Of a stretch of 64,000 nucleotides of DNA, positions 1 through 12,839 are shown piece after piece; position 1 is the stretch's first letter; each line of letters starts with the position of its first letter. The position numbers and the translations under genes were made by a program. The stretch covers positions 21,951,573 to 22,015,572 of the forward strand of contig NC_040025.1 of the NCBI RefSeq assembly GCF_000972845.2, in the 5' to 3' direction. The stretch comes from Larimichthys crocea (taxonomy: Eukaryota > Chordata > Actinopteri > Sciaenidae). The notes beneath the pieces are model-generated. The model had not been told where the DNA came from and ran no database searches. It was given only the letters and a program-made list of their open reading frames with translations.

Positions 1-587
1 GTTCATTTTGCTCCAACAGTTGCACTAACAATCAATAACTTCTTCCTTATGTGTGTTTCTTTTTTTTTTTTCTCTGTACCAATTTGTTCATTCAAAGACA
101 AATGGCCACCTTGGGCCCACACACCTCTGACCAGAGTGAGAATGTCCTGTCCTTCAAAAAAAATGGAGTTCAGATAACTGCAGATATATCGCCGTAGTTT
201 CTTTTATGGTGACATTGAGTTTCCCAGACATGTTTGATTCATAAAATAGTGATGCTCTTACTGCAGGATGAGGATGAGCTAGCTAGCAGGCCTGATGAAA
301 GTGACTGAAAGCACAGGTCACAGAGGTTGTGGCCTATTTGAGTGAGGACAACAAAAACAAGATTATAGTTTTATATCCAGACTTTTGTATAAATGATACA
401 CTAAGTGTGTTACTATGACTTTGATTAACATGACGTGCAAATTTCCCCCTCTGGTGCCGCCCTCAAGTGGACATGAATCCCAGGTTAGAAACCACCGGTC
501 TGGTAAATCAGTCTAGAGATCATCAGGAATTTTGTATGAGCTTAAAGAGAAACATTAACACACTTATGTTTCAGGGTTTGAATGCTC
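1..587. other. Non-coding flank beyond the dag1 3' end
   Basis: No open frame with exon-like character and no gene family is recognisable here. Positions about 380-500 resemble dispersed repeat sequence but I could not classify it. The stretch is probably intergenic DNA beyond the end of dag1. Confidence 0.5.
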
Positions 588-948
588 TTTAAAAAAGGTC
601 CAGGAATTTAATATAACATCCAATAGTATGTTTTTATTAGTGTATAATAACATGATTATAAAACGTGTTGTGTTTTTGTTGCCTTAAAATGAGCCCTTTA
701 TATCTACAGTGAGAGCGGGTCCTCTTTCATGGAGGCTGCCATTTTGAACTCCCATTTTGTACAGAAAACCAGAACAGACAAACTAAACACTGATTTAGAT
801 AGGCCTTTTGCTTTTTATGTGAACTGTGAGTTGAGTTTTTCCTGTATGTTTGGAAGGAGAGGGGGGAGCCATGGGAGAGTATTCATTTGGTTGCAATCTG
901 CAACTTCACTGCTAGGTGCCACTAAATCCTACACACTGGACCTTTAAA
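588..948. repeat. Short inverted-repeat dispersed element (MITE-like)
   Basis: The left end reads AAAGGTCCAGGAATTTA. The reverse complement of the right end reads AAAGGTCCAGTGTGTAGGAT, so the two ends form imperfect terminal inverted repeats sharing AAAGGTCCAG. The interior (for example the stretch around GAGCGGGTCCTC and the motif for a 'CACTAAATCCTACACACTGG' end) matches, from memory, a very common percomorph dispersed repeat of a few hundred bases with no coding capacity. The 72-codon frame inside it is incidental. The transposon superfamily is not determined. Confidence 0.6.
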
Positions 949-1839
949 TAAAGGGTACAAAATGAAGAATATTTAGTACATTACAGATCTTCAGAAATAA
1001 TCTTCTTCTGGGACAATGCAAGAACAAATCAAAATGTCTTGCATTGCAGTTTGTACTGAAAAAGTACATTTCTAAGTGCAGCATGGTGCTGCAACTTGTC
1101 ACCAATACATGAAACTGTTTTTGACCCTTTGTGGATAAGCCATCATTACACAAGCTCTATACTAAAAGAATTTGAGTGCAGATATTAGTCATTGTTATTG
1201 ATATTTCTCCAAGAGATGTAGGAGCACAGAGGCAACAAAAAAAGAAAAACAGCCCACCTAAATGATACAGAAAGCGAACACTTCTCTTAAAATATCACAC
1301 TGTCTCACGGGGGCTGCCTGCTGTGTATTTGGTTTATTACAACAAAGAGTGTATAGCTCACGTTATAGCCAAAACCAGCCAACCATTAGAGCCTATTGTA
1401 GTCTGCCTCCATATACTCTGTCAAGAATGTGACAACATATTGTAGAGCAAGGCAACAAAAAGGCCACAGGTCTGTTGTACTGTAGAATCATACAGTATAC
1501 TTGATGGCAACATAAATCTGGAAAGCAAAGTGGGGTGTAAGAAATTTCAAACTTAATTTTTTAACTTTCATACTAATCTCATAATACTAATCTTACATTT
1601 CTCATAGTTTGCACTTATTTCTCCCACTTGAAACAAAGTCCATTACTGCTTTTACATCTGCTTTGACTATAATGTACTGTATAAAAGCAACACATATTGA
1701 ATTTACTGTATATTGTATTCTAATTTATCTAGTTAGATGTGATTGTCAGCCCTTTAATACACCTATACACAGACATAAATACTGAAAACACAAGTTCCAT
1801 TTTTCTAAAAATAAAAAAGGGACTATACACCATCTTTGA
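949..1839. other. AT-rich region downstream of dag1
   Basis: AT-rich sequence without a recognisable gene. It may hold the distal part of the dag1 3'UTR if the transcript uses a poly(A) site beyond the one proposed at 1862-1867; another minus-strand AATAAA (plus TTTATT) lies at 1333-1338. Confidence 0.4.
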
Positions 1840-1861
1840 GGCTTTACAAATAGTATTACAT

Positions 1862-1867
1862 TTTATT
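1862..1867 (-). promoter_or_regulatory. Candidate dag1 poly(A) signal, distal
   Basis: The plus strand reads TTTATT, giving AATAAA on the dag1 sense strand about 1.57 kb after the stop codon. Several alternatives exist in this AT-rich stretch, so usage is uncertain. Confidence 0.3.
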
Positions 1868-3081
1868 AATATATTTTCGTAAAACAATTTGAAGACTGTA
1901 TCAAAAACTCAGTAGAAACATTAGATTTTTAACCATTTTTTCTTATGGTGATATCAGATATGAAATGTACATAATTCACATGTTGTGGTTTCTTTGTTCC
2001 CCATCATATTGAGATAATGCATTATTTTTTTTTGTGATGGGCACGTAAATGTTGTTTTGTACCCTCACAAACTATAAAGTCTTTTTTTTTTCCTTCCATG
2101 ATTGTGATCATAAATCTAGACATACAATTAAAAAATAAAATTATTTCCCACTCTGGCCCTCCCATTTCCAACTAGGCTTACTGATAAACACTAACATTAT
2201 GGAGTTGTTTAATTTCACAGGCACACAATTATGTACATCCCCTTGTCCCCATGCCTCATCTGAACTGACAACAGGCAGTGCACTCGTCATTACAGTGCAA
2301 CACCTAGAGGCAGAGCAGTGATAATACAGTACTCTAAGCCCACCCACCCCTCATACCAACAAAACCAACTGAATATAAGACGGTGGATCCACCTCATTGA
2401 CTCTGTCGCCAAGTCGCACCCTGCTGTGAACCACAGCATTCCATTGGCCCCCTTCATTATTGTTCTAGCAACCCCACAAGGTTTGCCTTGTGACCACAGA
2501 CATCACCTTGGCAACAGCAAAACCAGTCATCTCACAGGCAGGTTCAGTGGCACACACATTTTTTTTTTTTTAAAGAAAAAGAAAGAAAAAATTCATTATT
2601 TGATTTGTAACTTAATGAGGCTACATCTACAACAGGCGTAATCAACGTGAAGTACCAGAGGAATCCCAGTCATGTGGTGAGTTCAAGGATACCAAAAGAA
2701 TTTACTTCTCCTTGTTGAACTACACATGTACTGCGTTCAAAATATGCGCAAGACACATTGTGCCAGGTTTAAAAAGAATTTGCATAAGTGCAAGGTCTGC
2801 GTGTTATTGTCAAGAGGGAGCAAAGCATAGAAGAGAACGAGGAAAGATCAAAGTTTAAGAAACAAACAGATTTTTGTGTAAATAAAGTATTTCATGCTTT
2901 CAGTTTGGCTTTTTGTGTTTCATTCCCCTCCAGAAATAACAGGTGCAAAATCTTAGTAAACCTAGCCGAAGGACAGATAAGAGTGAACTGATAAAGATTA
3001 ACATTGTGAGGGAGAGCCTCAAGTCTGTTGTCATGGTGACATCTGCTCAAAGGCCCTGTGGGCTTCAGTCTTTCCTGCTTC

Positions 3082-3087
3082 TTTATT
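3082..3087 (-). promoter_or_regulatory. Candidate dag1 poly(A) signal, proximal
   Basis: AATAAA on the dag1 sense strand about 350 bases after the stop codon. It could support a short 3'UTR isoform. Only the hexamer is seen. Confidence 0.25.
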
Positions 3088-3439
3088 ATTTTCTATACAA
3101 TAGAAATAGAACATCATTGAAGATAAAATTGACTCTTCTTGGCAAAAAACAGACAAAAAAAGGAATATACAAGAAGTGAAAAGCAGATCTAAAGGACAAA
3201 AAGAAAAAAAAAAGGATTGTTGGAATTACAAATTGTTCCCCCTCCGTTTGCCCTGTGCCAGTAGTAGAATTGTACGATACAGTGTCTTATCCATGATGGT
3301 CAAATATATGGGTATGGTTGCCTGTTCCTCTACAAAGTCAAAGCCGTTTCTTGAACACATGTAAAATTACTCCTCTAGTAGTTTTCAACAAGCATCCCTA
3401 CATTGCACCCGCTTTCCAAACTGAAAGCTCTAGTCTGCG

Positions 3440-5749
3440 TTAGGGAGGCACATAGGGAGGTGGTGACCTGTATGAGGTCATGTTCTTGGGGCGAGAGCCT
3501 TTGCCCTCAATAGGGACAGTAAATGGTGGTGGGGGCTGGTAAGGAGGCGCATTAGGATCATCATCTTGATAAACAGAATACTCTTCCAGCAGATCTTGGT
3601 TAAGCAGGGTACTGTGAGGGCCAGCCATGTTGGGATACTCTGGAGGTGGAAGTGGGGGCTTTTCCTCCTGAAGGATAAGAGGGATGCTGGAGGATGGGGG
3701 CGACTTGGAGTCATCCAACTCATCTGCAAATATTATAGGGACTCCTTTCTTGATGAAGGTGGCCTGCTCCTCGATGGTCATCTTTCCTTTGCGCTTCTTG
3801 CGGTAGCAGACCATAGCAATGATCCCGGCTATGAGCAGCAGGGCTGCTACCACTACAGCTGGAATGACTGTGTGTAGATAAACGTCATCACTGCTTCTAC
3901 GACCTGTCCCAGGTGAAGGTGTAGCTGTAGGAAGAACAGGCATTGGCAACTCTCCTGGTGGGATGAATGTGTAGCTCTGACATTTATTGGTGCCACGGAC
4001 TGAGATGTTAATGGGTTTGAATTCAGGCTCCATGGCTTTGATGAAGGCCTGTTTAGGTGCCCCTTTGGGATCAGAGATCCTGTTGCTGAGAACCGTGATC
4101 TGGTCCTTTGGACAAGGACTCTGCTGGAGACTGTTATTGGTCCATTCTACCACAATAGAACCACTAGTGATGTTTCTCAGGGTTACGGTGCTGCTGTTGC
4201 GATCACCGAGTGCATAAGCCAACTTTTTGGTCAAAAGAATCTTCTTATGGACGTCATTGCTTAAAGTTTTGGGATCCCCATGGAAACGAGCCGCAAACAC
4301 AACTGATGGTTTATCATTAGAAGACCAACGGTTGACTTGAACCTCAAATGCATCCATGATGCTCCTCCCACCCTTATCAGTGGCCAACATAAAGTACTCA
4401 TGTTTACCCTCATGCTGCTCTTCTGGGAGTCCATACAAAAGCTGGATTGTGCTGTTAAATTGGATCCAAGACGTTTCACTCACTTGTTCCTTGGGGGTCT
4501 TCTTCAAAGTCAAACGCAGCTTATCAGTTGTACCATCCTCTCTGTCGAAAAACGTATCAGGAGGAATTTTAACCTCAAAGTATGTGCCAACCCATGCATT
4601 CACCTGATCAATAGCATTGCGAATCTCTGGGGTTTTATTTAAGTCTGGAGCCAAAGATACAGTAGTGGTGCGTCTGGGCGGTTTGGCTGTGGTGGACTTG
4701 GGTTCCCGGGGAGCTGGGGTGGAGGTTTTGGGTTTCTTGGGCTTCCTTGTGGCAGATGGTTTGGGTTTTTTGGTCGTGCTTGGGGGTGTGGGCAAAGCAG
4801 TAGCTTCCACAAATGTAGGGCGAGTCATGGTAGGCTGAATAGGGATAGTGCTTGTAGTCCCTAGTACTCTTGTTGGTTGGGGAGGTCCAAAGACAGGTGT
4901 ATGGGCTATCTGATCTCTGACCCTCATAGTGGGCTTCACCGGAAGAGGCAAAGGGCCTCGGACAGGGGGAGCAGAGTTGTCTGTGGCCGGGGCAATTGAG
5001 GGCGAAGTTGGAGTGGGAACAACACGTACTGGGGGCTCTGGATGAGTAGTTGGAGGAAGCAGGGAGGGCACTGGAGTAGGAGTATTGTACAATTGCCGCC
5101 TGACCCGCTTTACTCCATGAGGCTTTTTGTTGACAATGTGCCAGCCAACCACTGGGTATCCCAGCCTGGCTGACATGGTCCCATCCTTGGCTGAGGACTG
5201 GACACTGCTAATGTCAGGAATACTGCCCTGGTCAAGGGCACATCCAAGTTTCCATGACAATAAGGCCCCATTCTCCACCACCTTCTTGGCATTCCCTGGT
5301 CCAGCCATAAAAGCAGACATGTCAAATAAGCGGTTGTTGACAACAGGTACCACCCTCATGTGCTCCAGGGACACATGTGAGAATTTTCTCATAATACCCA
5401 GTAAGCTGACCCTCTGTTCAGAAACCATCTTTGTCAAGTCTGCATCCAAGATGACAGTGAGGACAGTGACAGGTTCCTCAGAGCCACAGGTGAAAGGCTG
5501 GATACCAACGATCTCAGACTGTAGAGTGAGCAGTGCCGGTTCAGTGTCTGCCCGTTCTTCTGGGTATACTTCAATAGAGAAGACTGTGCTGGGGAACACT
5601 TGGTTGGCAGTCTTTTCATTTATCTCCTCTCCAGACACCAAAATATGATACACACCTTTGTCCTGCTCCAGGGCCAAGCCTCTGAGAATGCAGCTTTCTT
5701 TGTCCCAGTATAGCCAGGAGGGTAAAGTCTCCTTTCCCATTTCAGTGAG
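3440..5749 (-). CDS. dag1: dag1 last coding exon
   Basis: This large exon encodes 769 residues plus the stop: most of alpha-dystroglycan and all of beta-dystroglycan. The acceptor on the minus strand is a pyrimidine run ending TGTAG at 5750, so the exon begins CTC ACT GAA ATG (residues [12 protein letters not shown]). These align with the human segment ending GKEALPSW. The internal ATG at 5740 is not the gene's start codon. The exon ends with PPPYVPP and TAA, identical to the vertebrate C-terminus. Confidence 0.96.
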   Translation of the reverse strand, partial: LTEMGKETLPSWLYWDKESCILRGLALEQDKGVYHILVSGEEINEKTANQVFPSTVFSIEVYPEERADTEPALLTLQSEIVGIQPFTCGSEEPVTVLTVILDADLTKMVSEQRVSLLGIMRKFSHVSLEHMRVVPVVNNRLFDMSAFMAGPGNAKKVVENGALLSWKLGCALDQGSIPDISSVQSSAKDGTMSARLGYPVVGWHIVNKKPHGVKRVRRQLYNTPTPVPSLLPPTTHPEPPVRVVPTPTSPSIAPATDNSAPPVRGPLPLPVKPTMRVRDQIAHTPVFGPPQPTRVLGTTSTIPIQPTMTRPTFVEATALPTPPSTTKKPKPSATRKPKKPKTSTPAPREPKSTTAKPPRRTTTVSLAPDLNKTPEIRNAIDQVNAWVGTYFEVKIPPDTFFDREDGTTDKLRLTLKKTPKEQVSETSWIQFNSTIQLLYGLPEEQHEGKHEYFMLATDKGGRSIMDAFEVQVNRWSSNDKPSVVFAARFHGDPKTLSNDVHKKILLTKKLAYALGDRNSSTVTLRNITSGSIVVEWTNNSLQQSPCPKDQITVLSNRISDPKGAPKQAFIKAMEPEFKPINISVRGTNKCQSYTFIPPGELPMPVLPTATPSPGTGRRSSDDVYLHTVIPAVVVAALLLIAGIIAMVCYRKKRKGKMTIEEQATFIKKGVPIIFADELDDSKSPPSSSIPLILQEEKPPLPPPEYPNMAGPHSTLLNQDLLEEYSVYQDDDPNAPPYQPPPPFTVPIEGKGSRPKNMTSYRSPPPYVPP

Positions 5750-7331
5750 CTACAGGAGGGAAAAGAAACACTATTACTGTTTTATACTATAGGGATATTT
5801 CTCTGATTTAAGTTAAGTCAGAAAAGTAAAAACTAATTACTTATTTCATTAAGTGATAATTCAGTTAAAAAATAATTAGGAATGGCCATTAAAAGTTACC
5901 AGGACCCAAGTTAGAAGACCCAAAGATAGAAGATAGAAGTAAATATGAACAATTGTGAAGTAGTACATAAGAAATGTTTGGTAATTACTAAATCCATGCA
6001 TTAATTAACATACATAAAAAGTTTTATTTAATTCTCAGTTTGATAGTGACTGAGTTGCCAGTGAAAATGATTAAAGATTAGATATGAATCTTTCACATAT
6101 CTAGAGTACAAGCAGAAATGCTTTCAGCATCTCCTAAACCCCCGCCCGTCCCTCCATATTCCATTCAGTTTATCAAATCTCGCCAAATATGAACAGGAAG
6201 CAGAGTGAGCTTCTATTCATAATAACTATGTGAGTCATCACTATTCATTTTGAGTTATTACTGTATGACAGGATATCATTCTGCATAACTACTTGGGCCA
6301 ATAATAATCTCATCTCATTCATAAGTCAGACTGGAGCAAATTGCACCACAGTCTGCTTCAATCAGCAGTGATACAGTGATAAAAACTGAAGGGATAAATA
6401 TGTATCTCCACAGCTACAAAAACTGCACAGACATTGTAGTACCCATAAGGGACATAAAAGAACAATAAAAAAAAGCAGTACATTTTTCATTGTTTCATTA
6501 CCCTAAAGTTCACCTATACACACAGTTGTACTTGAGTATAACTAACTCAACATAATTATGATTCAGCTCTGTTTTAAACCTTGTACTTGAAACCTGAAGG
6601 TTTCAGGCCTTTATTGTGAATTAAAATCAAGATTAGGGAGAAATACATTTTAGATTTTTAGTAACCCTCAAGCTAGTACACATATACTACCAGGATTGTG
6701 TCTATTCAAATAAAAAGGCACCTCCAAAATAAAAAGAGAAGAATTACCTTCAGTCTATCAGTATAACAACAAAGGCCCCCCATACTCCCTTGCGTTCTCA
6801 ACACAAAAACTGTTCTCGCTCACAGATTAATTCTGATCTCAGCCTAAATTATTTACAAGTACCTATTTGTAAATACTAACACGCTGATACTGTATTACAA
6901 GGGAATCAATAGATTTATCTCAACATTGACTTTTACTTGTTATTTCTAATTGTCAGTGTACTTACATGGACATTACAGGTTGCATTGGCAGGTCCTGGTG
7001 GGACCTTCAACTGGAACACCTGGCCCACAATTGCAGAGGAGTCAGGGATGCCAGTGTGCACTCCCCCATTCTTTGCAGAGTACTCAGGGATAGCTGTAGG
7101 AGGCCCTTCACCAACCGAAGATGCTGCAGCCTGAAGCTCAGAGAGCACAGAGGACTGCATAGAAGCCTCTAGTTCCACAGATATCATCTCCACCAGTGTC
7201 TCTTGCTGTTCTGGCACAGTGCCCTGGGCCATGGTCACTAGAAGCCCTATTACCAGAGGGATAGTCCTGCACGAAAGAAGCCTGCTCCTCCCAGCATCCC
7301 CACAGCTCATGTCTCTCCGTTTATGGTGCAT
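3440..7331 (-). CDS. dag1: Dystroglycan precursor (join 6966-7331 and 3440-5749, minus strand)
   Basis: Encodes the alpha/beta-dystroglycan precursor, the cell-surface receptor that links laminin-type matrix proteins to dystrophin/utrophin. Splicing out 5750-6965 (phase 0) gives 891 aa; human DAG1 has 895. Visible in order are: a signal sequence with hydrophobic core [12 protein letters not shown]; the N-terminal Ig-like/S6-like region with [15 protein letters not shown]; furin site RVRR at about 337-340; the TPTP O-mannosylation motif at 345-348; a Pro/Thr-rich mucin region to about 490; a second Ig-like domain ([13 protein letters not shown]); the SEA autocleavage site SGSIVVEW (G652/S653); cysteines 668 and 712, matching the human disulfide; a transmembrane helix at about 749-771 followed by RKKRKGK; and the C-terminal WW-domain ligand PPPY at 885-888. 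The ATG at 7331 has G at -3. Starts at 7388 (T at -3) or 7310 are alternatives. No frame damage is seen. Confidence 0.97.
5750..6965 (-). other. dag1: dag1 coding intron (phase 0)
   Basis: Donor GTAAGT at 6965-6960 and acceptor TGTAG ending at 5750 on the minus strand. Human DAG1 also has its single coding-region intron near this point. The interior is AT-rich and shows no other recognised feature. Confidence 0.9.
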
Positions 7332-7532
7332 AGCAATAGGCCTTTGGGCTGCCCAACAGATGTCTGTGAACAACTTAAGAGGCCACATGCACTGAAGTCA
7401 GTCCGATGATATGCTTGTGGGTGAGATTCTCTAGTTATTGGCTACGCTCACAGATGCAGTGGTTTTTCTTTGTTGTCCTCTGTGATCCATGAAGAGATCT
7501 CTGGCAGCCTGTTAGACAGCCATGTCAGCCAG
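6966..7532 (-). other. dag1: dag1 exon 2: 5'UTR plus first coding segment
   Basis: The acceptor is a pyrimidine-rich stretch ending TTCATGCAG at 7533. The exon carries about 200 bases of leader and then 366 coding bases (122 residues) ending at a consensus donor, CAT|GTAAGT. The coding part contains the signal sequence, a Gln/Glu-rich segment, 'QLEASM-like' [15 protein letters not shown] (matching human NQLEASMHSVLSDL), and an NAT N-glycosylation sequon. The leader contains upstream ATGs, including a three-codon ATG GCT GTC TAA at 7526-7515. Confidence 0.88.
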
Positions 7533-10500
7533 CTGCATGAAGAGAAAAACAAAACAAACATGAGTGTGACAAAGTGACAGAAGTGACAAAAAGAGTGAAA
7601 AAAAAGAAAGAACTTCAGTGCAAACATACAAGTACACAGTAAACTTATCAACAAATTCTCCCACCCAAATACTACCAACATAGTTTGTATATTATGTAAC
7701 AAAATTAAATTGCACATTATCCATTTTACGCCCTACTTTGAGAAGCAATGCATTGTATTTTATAGATGCACAAATGACAGAAGAGTAACACTATACCTGT
7801 CAACAACAATGCAAAATAACAATGATTCATAGTATCTCAAATCTCAATTTACTGCTTTCTACAGAGTAAACAAGTATTGAGTGTATTATATATGGAAGGA
7901 GTGACATTGGACACAGTATCTGTCCTCCCACTATAATTTATAACTGAGGCAATATTTGAAATTCATAAATCACCCTACAGAAGACAGACTCAAAACACTG
8001 AACCAAAAACATGAGCTATTTTCTATTAGAGTTGAAATTAACCAAATCACAGGGTTATTTCCTATTTAGATTATAAACTTGTAGTTTCAAAGTCATAAAC
8101 ATTATTATGAAAATTAATACGCTGATCTCCCGATGATCTTCGCTTCTGTCATGGCATTTTCAATAATAGCGATTCTCACGATATGCATGTGTCAAAAAGG
8201 TTGTTTGTCTTGGTTGTAAGTTTTAATTAGGTGCCCTGGGGGTTGGCATAAGAGTCTCCGTTGTGCTGACCCAGCCAACCTCAATCCTGTAGCACTCAGA
8301 AACGGGCAGAGTAGGGTCATCTAATCGCCTTGAATCCTAATGCCTGACTGATACAAGGCTGTGACGTCAACTTTTACACTTCAAAATACCGTCTGTCTTA
8401 AACGGCTTCAAACTCAGAAGGATGAATCTTCCTTAAAAGACGGTCTAGTAGCACGAAAAGTTGTGGACGCCTTAGATCATAATCTTAACATAAAATAATC
8501 AGATTACCCAGCCCTACCAAAATTTATACCTCTGAGAATGTTTTATACCATTTTATCTAAACCCCGCAATATCTGGATGACTCATACAAGAAACAGCCAG
8601 TAACACTGGGCTGAACTGCAATGGGATAGGGATCTCGCAGGAACCAACACAAATGTTGCAATCACAAAATAAACACGCATTTACCCAAAGATAAGCAGGA
8701 ACAGACTCTCGGCCTGCTGTCCCGACTGTAAAGTTTAATGAACATAATTAGAGGTAGTCATTACTGAAATCAACTATGTACACAAACGCTTGGTCTTCCA
8801 GTAAACTGTAGTCTATACCTCTAAACGGGGCAGCAAATAACACTAAGCTTCAGAAGATTAGTTTGCTTGTTTTACTCTCCCTTTCTCTGTCAGACATTCA
8901 ATCACATACTTTTTTTTTTTTTAATTATTAAAAACCCTGAACAACATTACAATAAGCACTTCAATCTAAAGTCTAACAGCAATAATATTACTGCAGTGGT
9001 GTCATCTGACATTCGAAAAACTGATTTGTATCTTATGGATCCTATGGAAAATTAAATGAAATATCTAAAAAACTAGGGCAAAATCCATAACATTTTAGTT
9101 CCCATTATCTAGCTTTTTTCCCCATTTAGCCTAACAGCTCATTTAATAAGGCTTGTTTGCAATTTATGCATTCTAAAAAGGCAGTTTATTAAATAGTTAA
9201 GTGACTGTATTTTCCCTGCTGAATGGGGCAGAAACATTTTAGTAGAAATCAGATTCTCTGTGGGAATTGGCAGCAATGATTGGAAAACCAGAAGATTTGT
9301 GCAGACCTCTATCACAATCTCAAACTGTAAAAAAAAAAAAAAAATTAGAATAAAATATACCATCTTTTCAGAACATTTTGCTAAAATGCCAAACATACAA
9401 GAATGAAAATCTTTTGAGGCTCAACTCTTATGTGATGAACAAACAGTTCTTTACAACATAGACGTAGATGTAATCATAATTTAATTACGCCAAAACATAT
9501 TGAATGTTTGGTGGTCACTCAATTCAGTTTTAAGAGAGAAAGAAAGATTTGTCAGCCAATACAAACAAAAAAAAAAAAACAATACTCATTACTATAAAGT
9601 GGATAGTTTAAATTATCTCAGACCTGGAAAAATCAATATCTAGCCCTCTGCTAAATTCACACCTCTAACAGCTACCTTTGCAACTTTAGTTTCTGTGGAT
9701 ACAAGTACAGTCCCACTCCTTCCCCTCCCTTTTACAATAACTTCCCACATTGCTGTGATCTGGTCATACAGTTGTAAGGAGCCAGTGTCTCTATGGTGGT
9801 TTACAGCTCAGCCGGTGGTAATGAGACAGGCCGACCTACTGCTTTTGCTATGATTCATCACTAAACAAAAAAAAAATAAATAATACATACACAGGCATCT
9901 ACTTGTTTTCTGTGAAAATCTATTGTGTCAGTAGATCATGTACTGTTAGTACATGCATGTAGGTTAATGTATGCAAGACAAAACAACTCAAGCCACATTG
10001 TGTAATTGTGTATTCTACTTTCAGTGTAGATTATTGTTATCTACTGCAGGTATACAGTGTGGTGTTTCCGGTACAGAAGTGGACTGTTATGACTAGACTG
10101 CCAGCTGGGAAAACTATAACATACAATCAACTCACATCCATGGGGCTACTGTACCCTGCACCATCCTGCTGTTTGAAAGGATGGATGTATCAAAGAAATA
10201 ACATTTCAAATATATCGATGAAAAAGTCACTCTGCGACACACTGGCTATCTGTTTGGTTAATCTGACATTTTAGCAACTACTGACAAAATACATGAGTGA
10301 GTCATGTCTCACCCAACCCATTAACCAGGTTGAGACATGCACCTTATCTGGCATCAACTGAGTCAGTTCGTGCCCCTCTCCGCCTGTACAGCTGTCTGAC
10401 TTACAACCATCCTAGACAAAATAAAAGAACAAAAAAAAAAAAAAAAACACAAGGCAACCTCTTAAAGACACATGGTCCTGCAAGAATACTTAAAGGATTC

Positions 10501-12839
10501 AAGGAGTTTTAAAGGCTGAATCTTCAATGATCTATGATATACTAGGTGAGTATCAAGACAAAACATATTGCTTGATTCATCTATTCATTTGTGTTTATAT
10601 GTAAAACCAACATTAACATAAAAATAGGTTTGCCCATAAGCTTCATTTAATTCAGAGGGCTGTTGCCACACACGTGTGGAAGAAAACATCTGAGCATCAA
10701 AGTAAGCTCTCCACAACGTGCCCTAGATTCTATCACGTACTCATTTCAGTGTGAGTAATTCAAAATCCAATTAAAACAACACCTCATTAAGAAATGTGAC
10801 ATGTTTTAATGCGTCGATTTGCGTCGTTCTGACAATGAACAACAAAACAAATATTAGAAATGAAGCATAATAGATGCGTTTGAGATGAGTAAACCTCGAC
10901 AGATGTGAGGATGTGTCAGGCCAACAATTAATATGCGAAGCAATACTTCCTGTTGTTAGAAAGGAATGGCCTGAAAAAAGGCTCAGGTAAAACTTTTATA
11001 TCATGCATTTTATCACTATCACTCTGAGAATAGAGCGCACTGTTCAAAGCCTATTTTTGTTTTAAAATACTACCTGCATAATTCACATTTCTCACTGCTA
11101 ACAGAGGGGATAATTGCATCTCACCGTTATCACCCTGAGAATATCTTTGACGCTGAGGTATACGGCAGTCACGCTAAAAGATTCAGGAAACGTAGTTTCT
11201 AAACTTAAAGTGCTAAGTGTTTAATATTTATTTGAGAGTTAAATATAATAGAGCTTTAATTAAACCCTCACTTTTCTCTGACAAGTCCTTTTTTTAATGT
11301 ATGGTAAACAGTACAATGACACAGATTTGAGTATGGGTGATTTCCGTCACACTGAGGCCTGCACTACTGGGGAGGGGGGATGAAACTGTTTACAACGATG
11401 CTATACATGCTGTTTGCAGTTCTACAGTAGTTAAAACTTGAAAACCATCAAAAATAATTAGGGCTCCGATGCACAGTGGCACTCCGGGCCAATTGAATTG
11501 ACGTACCACATCCAAGCAGCCTCTAGATAGTGCCTGAGCTGAATAACAAACATATCCACAAGACAAGCTTGCTTTGCAATTGGATGTTTCCTCTTGTGTT
11601 GCCCTCTTTCTACACAGTAAATGAAATATGTGGCGAGAAAACACACACACAAAGAAAAATCTGCCCTGGCTGAGTGAAAGTCTAACCTGGCATGATGACC
11701 TGAGAGCAACTTGTTTAACGTCTACGGGAAAAAGTACTGTATGCGGTCAAAACCTCTGGTGTTAGAAGTCAACAAATCACTTTGTGTGGTGTATTTTTTT
11801 TATGATTCAGGAGTTTAAAAAAATAATAATAATAATAATCAGGACTAAAACTTTCAGGGTAAAAAAACAACAACGAGGGACATTTATATACGTGTATCTG
11901 AAAAATAGCCGTTGTTGTTGCGAGGTAACGTTAATTTTCTTAATTCGTACAAACGGTTTCAACGGTTGATAATTGTGAGGTTACCACACACACGCACACG
12001 TACTCGACATATTATTAGACATATATGACCATATGTAAATATTATGCCAATATATAGTTAAAAGCGAAGCTGCTGTAATGGTGAATTCACGCTAACACAA
12101 TAGTAACTTTGGCTAAACCAGCTCTTCCCAGTTTAACATCTGCAACGATAACAAACCCTGTTGTGATTGACAACAGATGCAGTTTTTTTTAATAGGTTGA
12201 AATTAAACACACACAAAAAAACGATATCATAAACAAATGTTACAGGGTGAACGGATATTTGTTAAGACAGTTAAGTGTCTTACAGCTAACTAAAACGTTA
12301 GCTACCGGGGCCCGTTTGAGTTGCCCTGTTTTGTACTGGGAGTCGGTAGACGAGGCCTTTATGAATGATAACGCCACCTACGACGTTCAACCTTGATAAA
12401 TCATTTAGCAGCCCACAGTAAGCTCTGCCTTTTTTCTTTTTTTTTGCGAATATTAACCTCTAAAATGTCCGAATGTAAAACGCTGATAAAACACTGTAAC
12501 CGACTACGATAAGCGCTACCCTACTTCTGCCCACCGCTAGCGCAGAGATGCACCTGTTTTATTATAGGCGGACACAAGCAGCGAGATGCTGCTGCTGCTG
12601 CTGCTGGGGCACCCACCACACAAACCTCGCCTAGCTCCCTCATAATTATGCAGCTAACATTAGCTCTGTTTAGTCTGCTCTGTTGATGTACTAACTAAAC
12701 AAAATAAAGGAGCTTCTCGGCTCCATAAAGCATCGTTAGCTCCATCAAAGTCGAATCAGAGCGATGATAGCCCACAGAGCGAGGCTAACTAACAAGCTAA
12801 CTGCAAGAGAGTAAGCCGATGACAAAAATAGCTCCTTAC
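7533..12839 (-). other. dag1: dag1 intron 1
   Basis: A 5.3 kb intron between the non-coding first exon and exon 2, bounded by CAG|GTAAGG and TGCAG. It is AT-rich, with A/T homopolymers and no recognisable coding sequence. All open frames within it are short and show no family resemblance. Human DAG1 also has a large intron separating its 5'UTR exon. Confidence 0.75.
12589..12606. repeat. (CTG)6 microsatellite near the dag1 promoter
   Basis: Six tandem CTG triplets within dag1 intron 1, about 230 bases downstream of the first-exon donor. Confidence 0.8.

Larger units (their letters stand above)
1840..3439 (-). other. dag1: dag1 3' untranslated region (extent inferred)
   Basis: The region directly follows the dystroglycan stop codon on the minus strand and has no coding frame. 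It is AT-rich with long T and A runs (for example 2560-2590). Vertebrate dystroglycan mRNAs usually have long 3'UTRs. The end at about 1840 is inferred from the AATAAA at 1862-1867 on the minus strand and is not proven; an upstream AATAAA at 3082-3087 would give a much shorter 3'UTR of about 0.35 kb. Confidence 0.4.

Noticed and set aside
5127..5648. 173-codon plus-strand frame
   Set aside because: It is the antisense shadow of the dag1 coding exon.
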